Assembly (NCBI GenBank): GCA_003235365.1
Contig: QJWJ01000435.1
Span: 1-43,962 of the forward strand
Direction: 5' to 3'
DNA: 43,962 bases
Source of the DNA: Deltaproteobacteria bacterium
GTDB taxonomy: Bacteria > Myxococcota_A > Polyangia > Polyangiales > Polyangiaceae
Shown one piece after another: positions 34,665 to 42,805 of this stretch. Both the position numbers and the translations under genes were made by a program. The stretch's first letter is position 1; each line of letters begins with the position of its first letter. The notes beneath the pieces are model-generated. The model had not been told where the DNA came from, did no database searches, and saw only the letters and a list, made by a program, of their open reading frames with translations.

Positions 34665-34681
34665 TTGAACTTCGTTTTCAA
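34665..34681 (+). promoter_or_regulatory. Possible Fur/metal-regulator operator before feoA
   Basis: TTGAA-N7-TTCAA inverted repeat ending 20 nt before the feoA GTG, in a locally AT-rich stretch. The half-sites resemble the TGAAAAT-type arms of Fur boxes. Its position before an iron(II) uptake operon is the main support. Confidence 0.4.
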
Positions 34682-34701
34682 GTAGACTACACCACCGATA
34701 C

Positions 34702-34983
34702 GTGACGCTCGATCAACTTCCCATCGGAACCAACGCAGTCGTGGAGCGGGTCGAAGGAGAGCGCTCCTTCCGTCGGCGCCTGCTGGAGCTCGGCATCTTG
34801 CCGGGCACCAAGGTGCGCGTGCTGCGAATCGCACCACTCGGGGATCCGATCGAGATATCGTCGCAAGGGTCCAACCTATCGATTCGCGGACGCGAAGCCG
34901 GCGCGATCTGGGTTACGCCGTCGACGGCGCAGGCGTCCGAACCCCAGCCATTGACCCTCGAGGTCGCCGGGGCACGAGATTGA
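34702..34983 (+). CDS. feoA: Ferrous iron transport protein A
   Basis: Small cytosolic SH3-like protein (93 residues) that works with FeoB in Fe(II) uptake. Typical features: GTNAVVERVEGERSFRRRLLELGILPGTKVRVLRIAPLGDP, then a beta-strand end with ISIRGREA-type residues (LSIRGREAGAIWV). The tail (~75-93) is a short variable extension. The start is a GTG at 34702, just after a candidate metal-regulated operator. The stop overlaps the TTG start of feoB as TTGA. Confidence 0.93.
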   Translation: MTLDQLPIGTNAVVERVEGERSFRRRLLELGILPGTKVRVLRIAPLGDPIEISSQGSNLSIRGREAGAIWVTPSTAQASEPQPLTLEVAGARD

Positions 34984-37187
34984 GCGAAGCCGTGCCAGGC
35001 CTGCACGTGTCTGCAGCGGCGGTTCCGCGACAACCGCCCAGCGTGTTGCTGGTCGGCAATCCGAACGTCGGCAAGACGACGCTCTTCAACGGATTGACGG
35101 GCCAATCCGCCCGCGTTGGGAACTACCCGGGGATCACCGTGGATCGCCGCGCGGGCACGCTATCGCTCGCGTCGGGGGATGTCGAACTGGTGGACGCACC
35201 CGGTGCGTACTCGCTGTCGGCTCGGTCGCGTGAAGAGCAGGTCGCCATCGAAGCGGCGCTGGGCCAGCGCGGCAATCCCCCGCCATCGCTGATCGTCGTC
35301 GTGCTGGATGCCGGCTGCCTGCAACGCAACCTGTACTTGGCGTTGCAACTGATGGAGTTCGGACTGCCGCTCGTGCTGGCACTGACGATGATGGACGAGG
35401 TCAGTGACCGTCCGCCGATCCCGGCAAACGTCGCGCGCGCGTTCGGCGTGGCGTGCGTCGCGGTCAATCCGCGAACCAAAGCGGGTTTCGAGGAGCTGAA
35501 GTCGGCGATCGACCGCGAGTTGACCGAGCCGCGCCCCAGCGACGCAAACGTCCAATACGGACCCGAACTGGTCTCGCTGATCGATCGCGTGGCCGAAGCC
35601 CTGCCACCGTCCTGGCACCGCAACGTGGAACACGACCGCGCCCTGGCCACGTGGGCGCTACTCAGTCTCGAACGAGACGACGAATTGGCCGCCCCCGACG
35701 AGCTGCGCCAAATCTGCTTGGAGGTCCGACAGCAAGCCGAGTCAGACGGGCTGGACATCGACGGTACACTGATCCGAGCTCGCTACGACTACATCTCGGA
35801 GCGACTCGGCAGCTGCTACTCTGTTGCGGCAACGGATGCACGCACGGAAGACTGGACCGAGCGGCTCGATCACTGGCTGTTGCACCCAGGCTTTGGCCTG
35901 CTGTTCTTCTTACTGTTGATGCTGGGCGTCTTCCAGGCGTTGTTCGCTTGGGCCGATCCGGCGATCGGTGTGATCGAGGACGCCATCTCTGCACTGCAGG
36001 AGTTCACGGTCGGCACCCTACCTGCAGGCCTGGTCACGGATCTACTCGTCGAGGGTGTCCTGGGTGGCGTCGGCAACGTCGTCGTATTTCTGCCGCAAAT
36101 CCTGCTGCTGTTCTTCCTGATAGGCCTTCTGGAAGACAGCGGTTACATGGCGCGCGTCGCATACCTGGTCGACCGCCTGCTGCGCGGCGTGGGACTGCAC
36201 GGCAAGGCGTTCGTCCCGATGTTGTCCGGGTTGGCGTGCGCGGTTCCGGCCATCATGGCCACGCGCACCATGGAGCGTCGGCGCGACCGCATCCTGACCA
36301 TGATGGTGGTGCCGTTGATGACGTGTTCAGCACGCCTTCCAGTCTACACGCTGCTGATCGGCGCGCTGTTTCCCCCATCGAACGTGTTCGGGATCGTTCC
36401 CGTACAGGGACTGTTGATGGTCTGCATGTACGTGTTCTCCACGGTGATGACGCTGGCTGCGGCCGCCGTGCTGGGGCGGACCGTAGTCAAGGGGCAACGC
36501 GTCCCTCTGCTGCTCGAACTCCCGCGCTACCGCTGGCCCAGCTGGACGACGACAGCACGCATGATGTTGCAGCGAACCAAAGAGTTCCTCACCGAAGCAG
36601 GCACGACCATTCTCGGATTCACCGTCGTGTTGTGGGTGCTGCTGTCCTTCCCGCGCGCCGATGCCCCGCCACACCTCGACGACGCCGCGGGTCGTGCCAC
36701 GACTGTCCAGCGCGCCGAGCCGCCAGAGACGCAAACGGCGCCAGCGTCCGCTGAGCCCACGGCCATCGAGAACAGTTACGGCGGGCAGCTCGGCAAAGCG
36801 CTCGAACCCGTGATGCGCCCACTGGGCTTCGACTGGAAGATCACCGTCGGTATCATCGGAGCTTTCTCGGCGCGCGAAGTGTTCGTTTCGACGATGGGCT
36901 TGGTTTTCGGGCTGGAGGACACCGGTGACGAAGATCGGTCACTGCGCGATCAGATGCGTGCCGAGACCCGCCCCGACGGGGAGCCCGCCTATCCCCCACT
37001 CGTGGGGTTGTCGCTGATGGTCTTCTTTGCACTGGCGTGTCAGTGCATGAGCACGGTCGCAGTCGTTCGTCGAGAATCGCAGTCGTGGCGCTGGCCGGCC
37101 CTGCTGATCGTGTACATGACGGCGTTGGCCTACGTCGCCAGCTTGGTCGTGTACCAGGCCGGGTTGCTACTCGGCTTTGCGGGTTGA
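34980..37187 (+). CDS. feoB: Ferrous iron transporter FeoB
   Basis: Inner-membrane GTPase-coupled Fe(II) transporter, 735 residues from a TTG overlapping feoA. The cytosolic G domain (~20-185) shows G1 GNPNVGKTT (26-34), a G2 region NYPGITVD, G3 DAPGAYS and G4 TMMD (136-139). The usual G4 is NxxD, so the nucleotide-base Asn is Thr here. A helical GDI-like spacer follows, then the membrane part from ~300 with several spans. The conserved transport-core motifs are GLACAVPAIMATRTM, MTCSARLPVYTLLIGALFPP and REVFVSTMG. A Cys-bearing segment ACQCMSTVAVVRRE lies near the C-terminus. No feoC is seen; a hairpin follows the stop. Confidence 0.96.
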   Translation: MSEAVPGLHVSAAAVPRQPPSVLLVGNPNVGKTTLFNGLTGQSARVGNYPGITVDRRAGTLSLASGDVELVDAPGAYSLSARSREEQVAIEAALGQRGNPPPSLIVVVLDAGCLQRNLYLALQLMEFGLPLVLALTMMDEVSDRPPIPANVARAFGVACVAVNPRTKAGFEELKSAIDRELTEPRPSDANVQYGPELVSLIDRVAEALPPSWHRNVEHDRALATWALLSLERDDELAAPDELRQICLEVRQQAESDGLDIDGTLIRARYDYISERLGSCYSVAATDARTEDWTERLDHWLLHPGFGLLFFLLLMLGVFQALFAWADPAIGVIEDAISALQEFTVGTLPAGLVTDLLVEGVLGGVGNVVVFLPQILLLFFLIGLLEDSGYMARVAYLVDRLLRGVGLHGKAFVPMLSGLACAVPAIMATRTMERRRDRILTMMVVPLMTCSARLPVYTLLIGALFPPSNVFGIVPVQGLLMVCMYVFSTVMTLAAAAVLGRTVVKGQRVPLLLELPRYRWPSWTTTARMMLQRTKEFLTEAGTTILGFTVVLWVLLSFPRADAPPHLDDAAGRATTVQRAEPPETQTAPASAEPTAIENSYGGQLGKALEPVMRPLGFDWKITVGIIGAFSAREVFVSTMGLVFGLEDTGDEDRSLRDQMRAETRPDGEPAYPPLVGLSLMVFFALACQCMSTVAVVRRESQSWRWPALLIVYMTALAYVASLVVYQAGLLLGFAG

Positions 37188-37204
37188 ACAGCTCGACAGC
37201 ACCC

Positions 37205-37340
37205 GTGTCCGAACGAGAGGTTCGGGACCAAATGAAGCGCGTCTGACCTCGAACGAGAAGCGGGCCATCCGCGCGGAATTGCAGCTGCTGCAGCGAACCT
37301 GGTGCCGCTGCAATTCCACTGAAGTTCGCGTTCGGGACAC
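37205..37340. repeat. Nested inverted repeats in the feoB 3' region
   Basis: The outer arms GTGTCCGAACG (37205-37215) and CGTTCGGGACAC (37329-37340) complement each other except for one bulge. Inside, GGAATTGCAGC (37275-37285) and GCTGCAATTCC (37307-37317) form a perfect 11-bp inverted repeat with a 21-nt loop. GAACGAGA occurs twice more as a direct repeat. The region is non-coding and lies between convergent genes. Confidence 0.7.
37207..37228 (+). terminator. Hairpin downstream of feoB
   Basis: GTCCGAAC pairs with GTTCGGGAC through one bulged G (8 bp, 5-nt loop), 19 nt after the feoB stop. No T-tract follows. The 3' arm sequence recurs at 37329-37340, so alternative pairing is possible. 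Confidence 0.45.
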
Positions 37341-37404
37341 CGGCGAGAAGACGTCCGCGCCGTGAGACGACATCCGCCTGCGACTTCCGTGCGCTGTCGT
37401 TGCC

Positions 37405-38394
37405 TCAGAACGCGCCGCTGACCGAGAACATGCCCCCGCCGTCCAACGGCTGCGCATCGAAGCGCCACGCCGTATCGGCGGGCTGCGAAGGCGCGGGGCT
37501 TTCATCCATCGACAACCAGAACAAGACGCCCCCGGTTACCGCCGCGACGCTACCTGCAATCCATCCGACGTTGCGCCAGAGGACGACCCGATCCACGGGA
37601 TCGGTCACCTCTTTGATTTCTTCGGGGCTGCAACCGTCGACATCCGGCTCCGTGGGGCACTTGTCGTGCGCCTTCTCTTCCAAGCTGGTCTGGTACGGGT
37701 ACAAGATCAGCGGAGTGGCCAAACCGAGCGCCGCAACACCGAAGGAAACGTACGAGCCAATCCGCAGCGGGTTGGTTCCGCCAGTGACCTTTGGCGGCGG
37801 AGGAGCCGTCGTCGGGCACCCCTCATTCTCGATCGGCCCGGCCTCGTTCGGGCACTTGTCTTGACTGTCGAGCAGCCCATCCCCATCCGAATCCGCCTCA
37901 GTCGCGAACTCACAACGCACGACTCGGTTCTTTTGCCCCTGAACGACGAGTACGGACTGTTCGTCCTTCATGCCCTGGTACTCGCAGACGAGCTTGTGGC
38001 GGCCAGGATCGACTTCGATGGCGCGACCGTCCAAGGTCTCAGTCACGAGTTCCTCGTCGAGCGTCACCTTGACGTCGAAAAGGTCCTTCTTCTTCGTCTT
38101 GTCCAGACCCGAGAAGATCAGACTCGGCATCTCGCCGCCGACCTCGGACAGCCAACGCCCACAGTCAGTTCTGACGAAGTCGGGACACTCGTCCCGAACA
38201 CAAATGCGCAACTGCTCCTGGGCAGACCGCAGCTTGCCCGCATTTCGGTCAACCTGAGACTGCTCGTAGGCATGGGCACAGGCCTGAACCGTAGATTCGT
38301 CTTGGGCGAAAGCAGACGGGGCAAGCCTCCCCATCGGTAGAAGCAGCGCTCCTCCGACCAGGACCGCACTCAAAGATCGTTCGAGACTAACCAT
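37405..38394 (-). CDS. Exported membrane protein with PEGA-like domain and TSP3-type calcium motif
   Basis: 329 residues with an N-terminal signal peptide cleaved around SAFA-QDE. The mature N-terminus (~35-95) is Cys-containing and helical (ACAHAYEQSQVDRNAGKLRSA), a TPR-like start seen in many Sorangium-type proteins. A beta domain (~95-165) has VDPGRHKLVCEYQG, resembling PEGA. Next is DSDGDGLLDSQDKCPN, a thrombospondin type-3 calcium-binding motif. Two hydrophobic spans follow (SYVSFGVAALGLATPLILY and GWIAGSVAAVTGGVLFWL) with a short tail. AGGAG lies 3 nt before the ATG at 38394. It is downstream of the Ser/Thr kinase on the same strand (258-bp gap), suggesting, not proving, a kinase-related role. 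Confidence 0.82.
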   Translation of the reverse strand: MVSLERSLSAVLVGGALLLPMGRLAPSAFAQDESTVQACAHAYEQSQVDRNAGKLRSAQEQLRICVRDECPDFVRTDCGRWLSEVGGEMPSLIFSGLDKTKKKDLFDVKVTLDEELVTETLDGRAIEVDPGRHKLVCEYQGMKDEQSVLVVQGQKNRVVRCEFATEADSDGDGLLDSQDKCPNEAGPIENEGCPTTAPPPPKVTGGTNPLRIGSYVSFGVAALGLATPLILYPYQTSLEEKAHDKCPTEPDVDGCSPEEIKEVTDPVDRVVLWRNVGWIAGSVAAVTGGVLFWLSMDESPAPSQPADTAWRFDAQPLDGGGMFSVSGAF

Positions 38395-38652
38395 GATCTC
38401 CTAGGGGGACGACCCACCGTCCGACACGCGGACGCGCTAGCAGCCTACCAGCAATGAATAGCAGCTCCCAAAAACAATGTGGCAAAAGGCGTACTTACCC
38501 AGGTGCACGGCGGGAAGCATTAGCTCCCGGCAGACACCTGATCAACTAGCCGGCCACGCTTGCCCTCTGCCGTCATGTGGGGCCACGTGGGGTGACGACC
38601 ACACTCCAGAGCACTGCAGCTCAGCACCAGCTGCGAACGACTCCGAACATGA

Positions 38653-40191
38653 CTACAAGCACTCGGGCTTGAGCCTGCGGATCCCCTTCTCGTAATAGTA
38701 GGGTGGATCGCAGTCCTTGCGTTTCCTCGGCGGCTGCCTCGGAGGGGGTTTGATGACCTGCCCGCTCGTTCGCTGGGGGGTCGTCGCGATGGGACCGACC
38801 TTGTCATCCGCATTCTTGATGACGTTCTCTTCGTCGCCAGGGGGATCCTTGGGGGTGGATGCCTCCTCGTCGGACGGCTCCGAGCGCTTAGTCGTCTCGG
38901 CTGGGGGCGGCGGTGTCGGTTCCACCGAGGTGGGTGGGGTCGGTTCTGCCACGTGCGCGGTGCTCGCGACGGGCGGTTGCAACACCTGCCCTTCTTGCGA
39001 GAGCGACACGTAAAGCCCGATGCCCAGGGCGAACAACACCCCTGCCCCCACGGCGAGCACCACCTTGCGTCGGTGGCTCGACTCCGACGGGTCGGCAGCG
39101 ACGTTCAACTCACCTTCGACTCGGGTCGTCGTACCCGTCGTGGCATCACCACTGGTCACCGCCGACGGCACGGGCTCGACCCCCGAGTAGACTTCACCCA
39201 GCTCTTCCATCGGGTGGCTCTCGACGCGCGCCACCAAGTTGAGCCGATTGCCGAGTTCGTCACCGCCGTAGTCCCGCACCCATTCGCCGACGGTGTGCGC
39301 GGTGGCGATGGGCCCAGCCTTTTCGAGCGCCACGGCGAACTCGCGAGCGGTTTGGAACCGCTTGTCCGGATCGCGCTCGAGCGCCTTCATCACCGCATCA
39401 CTCACCTCGTCCGGCAGGCTCGGCACCACGCTCTTGGGTGTCGGGATTTCGGATGCGAGGACCTTGCCGAGGATCTCGCCGGCGTCGGCACCGGCGAACA
39501 AGCGCTTGCCAGCCAACGCTTCCCACAGGACGATCCCCGACGCGAAGATGTCGCTGCGGCGATCGATGTCCTTTCCGTTGAGCTGCTCCGGCGACATGTA
39601 GCTGAGCTTGCCCTTCATCTGGCCGTCGCGGGTCGCCCCCGAACGCATCGCCGCCTTGGCCACGCCGAAGTCCAAAACGCGGGCCACGCCGTCCAGCCCC
39701 ACGAGCACGTTCTGAGGAGAGATGTCTCGATGAACGATGTTGAGGGGTTCGCGCGTCTCACTCTTGGCTTCGTGCGCCGCATGCAGACCGTGCAGCATGC
39801 CGCTCATCACGCTGAGCACGATGTTGGGCGGAATGCGCTCGCCGCGCTTGGCGGCGTTGCGGACGAGCTTGCTCAGCGCTTCGCCCTGCACGTACTCCAT
39901 CACGAGGAACAGTTCGCTCTGGGTCTTGACGACATCCAGAGTGGAGACGACGTTCGGGTGCTGGATGCGCGAGGCTAACCGCGCCTCGTCGACGAACATC
40001 GTGACGAATTCCTGATCCTTGGCGTACTGAGGGTGCAGTCGTTTGACGGCGACGGTACGCGTGAACCCGACCTGCCCCACGAGGCGTCCGAGATGCACCG
40101 TCGCCATGCCGCCGGCAGCAATCTCGTCAAACAACGCATAGCGCCCAACAATTCTCGGGTTTTGGGCGAGTTCGGGACTGGCTTCAGTCAT
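38653..40191 (-). CDS. Membrane-anchored Ser/Thr protein kinase
   Basis: 512 residues from the ATG at 40191 (a TTG at 40209 is an alternative). The kinase domain (~17-285) has Gly-loop IAAGGMATV, the ATP lysine K50 in VAVKR, an alpha-C Glu region (EARLASRIQHPNVV), the HRDISPQN catalytic loop, DFGVA, and activation/P+1 motif SYMSPEQL. All catalytic residues are present, so it should be active. One transmembrane helix (VVLAVGAGVLFALGIGLYVSL) lies at ~375-395. A Pro/Thr/Glu-rich extracytoplasmic linker follows, and a basic tail ends PPYYYEKGIRRLKPECL, a Cys-terminated end like those of other myxobacterial kinases. The substrate is unknown. Confidence 0.94.
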   Translation of the reverse strand: MTEASPELAQNPRIVGRYALFDEIAAGGMATVHLGRLVGQVGFTRTVAVKRLHPQYAKDQEFVTMFVDEARLASRIQHPNVVSTLDVVKTQSELFLVMEYVQGEALSKLVRNAAKRGERIPPNIVLSVMSGMLHGLHAAHEAKSETREPLNIVHRDISPQNVLVGLDGVARVLDFGVAKAAMRSGATRDGQMKGKLSYMSPEQLNGKDIDRRSDIFASGIVLWEALAGKRLFAGADAGEILGKVLASEIPTPKSVVPSLPDEVSDAVMKALERDPDKRFQTAREFAVALEKAGPIATAHTVGEWVRDYGGDELGNRLNLVARVESHPMEELGEVYSGVEPVPSAVTSGDATTGTTTRVEGELNVAADPSESSHRRKVVLAVGAGVLFALGIGLYVSLSQEGQVLQPPVASTAHVAEPTPPTSVEPTPPPPAETTKRSEPSDEEASTPKDPPGDEENVIKNADDKVGPIATTPQRTSGQVIKPPPRQPPRKRKDCDPPYYYEKGIRRLKPECL

Positions 40192-40715
40192 CTCGGAGTA
40201 CCCAGGCAATCTATCAGACTCAAGTCGCCATCGGTAATGCGCAGGGCAACAAACACCGATTTTCTTCGACAGTCGGCCACATCGACGTTTGCTCGGTCCT
40301 TGGACGACAACGGTGGAAACGTTCTAGTTCACCTGTATTCAGCTGGTTTTTCCCACCCGATTTCAGCCGGTGATTCACAAGATGACCCCAATGTCCGATG
40401 TGGTCAGAAGCCTACATCAGCCGACTGGGGCAGATACTGTTCGACCCGTCAGGGTCGGGTGTGGGCCGCATCGCCAGTTGCATCAACCGCATGGAAACGG
40501 CCCAAAAACGTGACACAACCATCCGTGAGAGCGATAGAACGCGGCTGAGGCAGGGCCTCCGCACCGGAGGACGGCGGAGGCATGCCGCAAATTGACGCAA
40601 AGAGTCACCTACAGCATCGCAGCGCTCCGATGGATCTCGACAACATGCCTGCCAACTGCCCCAATTGCCCCCACACCCGGCGACTCATCCCCACGCGACA
40701 TCACAGGTGGGTGTC
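40192..40715. other. Divergent intergenic region, less GC-rich, with hairpins
   Basis: 524 bp between the kinase gene (-) and coaBC (+). The part around 40240-40400 is visibly less GC-rich than the surrounding genes. CGACCC/GGGTCG (near 40444-40459) and CCTCCG/CGGAGG (40556-40570) form short hairpins; the second could also pair with a further CGGAGG copy at 40575-40580. I see no convincing gene, tRNA or riboswitch. Confidence 0.5.
40705..40710 (+). promoter_or_regulatory. Shine-Dalgarno site of coaBC
   Basis: AGGTGG lies 5 nt before the ATG at 40716 and supports that start over the longer frame from 40665. Confidence 0.7.
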
Positions 40716-41939
40716 ATGAATACGTCCCGCCCCGCGGCTCCGCTGGACGTTCTACTCTGCGTGACCGGGAGCATCGCCGCGTACAAGGCGGTGGAGCTGA
40801 CCCGGCTTCTGGTCAAGGCCCACCAGAGCGTCGAGGTGTTGCTCACTCGTTCCGCGGGGCGTTTCGTCGGAGCCGAAACCTTCGCGGCACTCACCGGCAA
40901 CCGCCCGTGGACCGACATGTTTGGCGGCCAGGGCAACGAACCACACATCGCCCTTGCCGCGCGAGCGCGGTCGTTGCTCATCGCGCCGGCAACCGCCGAC
41001 GTCCTGGCGCGTCTGGCGAGTGGACGCGCAGACGAGCTGCTGTCAGCCACTGCGTTGAGTTACCGCGGCCCCATTTTCGTCGCTCCGGCGATGCATCCTG
41101 CGATGTGGGCTCACCCGGCGACGCAAGCCAACGTTCAGCTGCTGCGCGATCGCGGCGTGACCTTTCTCGGTCCCGTCGAGGGCGAAGTCGCATCGGGTGA
41201 ACATGGTGTGGGCCGGATGATGGAGCCAGCTCAGATTGCCGCAGCGCTGACGAGTCGCGAGGGAGATTTGGCGGGACGCCGCGTCGTGGTGTCGGCAGGA
41301 CCCACCGTGGAGGACATCGACCCGGTTCGCTACATCGGAAATCGCTCGACGGGGAAGATGGGATTTGCCCTGGCGCGAAGAGCCGCAGAGCGAGGCGCCG
41401 ACGTCGAGTTGGTCGCCGGCCCCAGTGTGTTGCCAACTCCGCACCAAGTCCGGCGAAGCGACGTACGCTCGGCCCTCGAGATGCTCACCACCCTGCAAGA
41501 GCAACTGAAGCGCGGAGCTGACGCGCTGATCATGTCCGCGGCCGTCGGCGACTTTCGCCCAGCCCAGCCGCTTACGGAGAAGCTCAAGCGCGCCGGCCCG
41601 CTGAGCCTCGAGCTCGTCGAAAACCCGGACGTCTTGGCCACCCTTGCCACTCACGAGTGGCCGCGACGGCCCGTCTTCGTCGGGTTCGCGGTGGAAACGG
41701 GCGCGGACGATGCCATCATCGCGCGAGCCCGCGACAAGCTGACTCGCAAAGGCGTGGACCTGGTCGTGGCCAATCGCAGCGACGAGGCCTTCGCCGCGGA
41801 GACCAACCGCGTGCACTTGGTTGGCCGATCAGAGACGGTATCACTACCGGTGATGAACAAGCTGGAAGTCGCCGATTCGATCCTGGACTGGCTGGTACTC
41901 ACCTTGGGTGAACGCTCCGGCGTCGGTCAACGAGGTTGA
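40716..41939 (+). CDS. coaBC: Bifunctional phosphopantothenoylcysteine synthetase/decarboxylase
   Basis: Coenzyme A pathway enzyme: CoaB ligates cysteine to 4'-phosphopantothenate, and CoaC decarboxylates the product with FMN. The protein has 407 residues. The CoaC domain (~8-185) begins VLLCVTGSIAAYKAVELTRLL and includes the active-site His (NEPHIALA) and LLIAPATADVLARLASG. Two E. coli key positions differ: PAMN is PAMH, and the Cys of the ACG flap appears as Ser in EVASGEHGVGRM. The CoaB domain (~190-400) has VVVSAGPTVEDIDPVRYIGNRSTGKMG, SAAVGDFRP and the Lys of TEKLKR. An NRSDEAF segment lies near the C-terminus. It is monocistronic as far as visible. Confidence 0.95.
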   Translation: MNTSRPAAPLDVLLCVTGSIAAYKAVELTRLLVKAHQSVEVLLTRSAGRFVGAETFAALTGNRPWTDMFGGQGNEPHIALAARARSLLIAPATADVLARLASGRADELLSATALSYRGPIFVAPAMHPAMWAHPATQANVQLLRDRGVTFLGPVEGEVASGEHGVGRMMEPAQIAAALTSREGDLAGRRVVVSAGPTVEDIDPVRYIGNRSTGKMGFALARRAAERGADVELVAGPSVLPTPHQVRRSDVRSALEMLTTLQEQLKRGADALIMSAAVGDFRPAQPLTEKLKRAGPLSLELVENPDVLATLATHEWPRRPVFVGFAVETGADDAIIARARDKLTRKGVDLVVANRSDEAFAAETNRVHLVGRSETVSLPVMNKLEVADSILDWLVLTLGERSGVGQRG

Positions 41940-42088
41940 AGACGGCCGCTCGGACCGACCGATGGAGCGCTGGCAATGATACAGCCCCACCGGATGCAGA
42001 CTCGGCAGCTGTCGCGCGCCTCGCGAACGCCGGTCGTCCGTGACGCATGGAAACGCCGAGGGACTCAACACCATCGACCAGTGGGGCT

Positions 42089-42763
42089 ATGGTCGCCGGC
42101 GTGAAGCTCACCTCACTCTGTATCTTGCTGGTCGGGCTGGCCACCGGCGTCGGCCTCAACCCAAGATTGGCCGAACCTTGGCAAACCTGGACGGCGCTGT
42201 TGCTCCCCTACTCGGTCCTGACAGCGCTGGCAGTGCGTGAGCTGCGCGCGCGCGGGCAGTTGGGCGCGCGCCTCATCCCACGCGGCGGAGATCTGTCGAT
42301 CGGCATCGTCTTGGGTCTCGTGATGGCGATCGCGGGCGTCGTCGGTCAACGCGCTCTCGCCCCGACGAGTTCACCCGCTGCGGAATGGCTGTTCGGAATC
42401 TACGCGCAGGTCGGCAACGTTCAGCACGACCCCCTGTTGCTTGTCGGACTCGTCATTTTGGTCGCCATGGAGGAAATCGTCTGGCGTGCGATGGTGCTCG
42501 AAACCTTGGAGCGGAGCCTCGGGCGCCGCTGGACAGCCCCCGCCTCGGCCGTTGCCTACGCTTTGGCCCACTTGCCGACGCTGTGGACCTTGGCCGGCGT
42601 CAATGCAGGCCTCAACCCTCTACTCGTATTGGCCGCGTTGGGCTGCGGCTTGTGCTGGTCGTTCGCCGCGCTCGCTTTGGGCCGTCTGTGGCCGACGTTC
42701 GGGGCGCACCTGGTGTTCAGCTACTTCATGGCCGCGCCGCTGCCAAGCTGGCTGCCGGGCTGA
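42089..42763 (+). CDS. CPBP-family intramembrane glutamic endopeptidase
   Basis: Membrane protein of ~224 residues with several hydrophobic spans. The CPBP (Abi/CaaX-prenyl-protease-like) signature is present: the diacidic motif MEEIVWRAMVLE, then AYALAHLPTLW with the second-motif His, and FGAHLVFSYF with the third. These correspond to the Glu/His catalytic set of Rce1-like proteases. The substrate is unknown. The start could be the ATG at 42047 (14 extra residues); I prefer 42089 because it directly precedes the first transmembrane segment and has GGGG 4 nt upstream. It converges with yebC 42 bp away. Confidence 0.85.
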   Translation: MVAGVKLTSLCILLVGLATGVGLNPRLAEPWQTWTALLLPYSVLTALAVRELRARGQLGARLIPRGGDLSIGIVLGLVMAIAGVVGQRALAPTSSPAAEWLFGIYAQVGNVQHDPLLLVGLVILVAMEEIVWRAMVLETLERSLGRRWTAPASAVAYALAHLPTLWTLAGVNAGLNPLLVLAALGCGLCWSFAALALGRLWPTFGAHLVFSYFMAAPLPSWLPG

Positions 42764-42805
42764 GCGGCTCCGACGCCTGACCACGGTCAGTCGTCGGGCT
42801 CGCGC

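Noticed and set aside
34382..34837. Longer riboflavin synthase frame running through the tRNA gene
   Set aside because: The conserved MFSGIV start and the tRNA position exclude it.
40398..40600. Small frames in the coaBC/kinase gap
   Set aside because: No ribosome binding site, no recognisable protein, overlapping on both strands.
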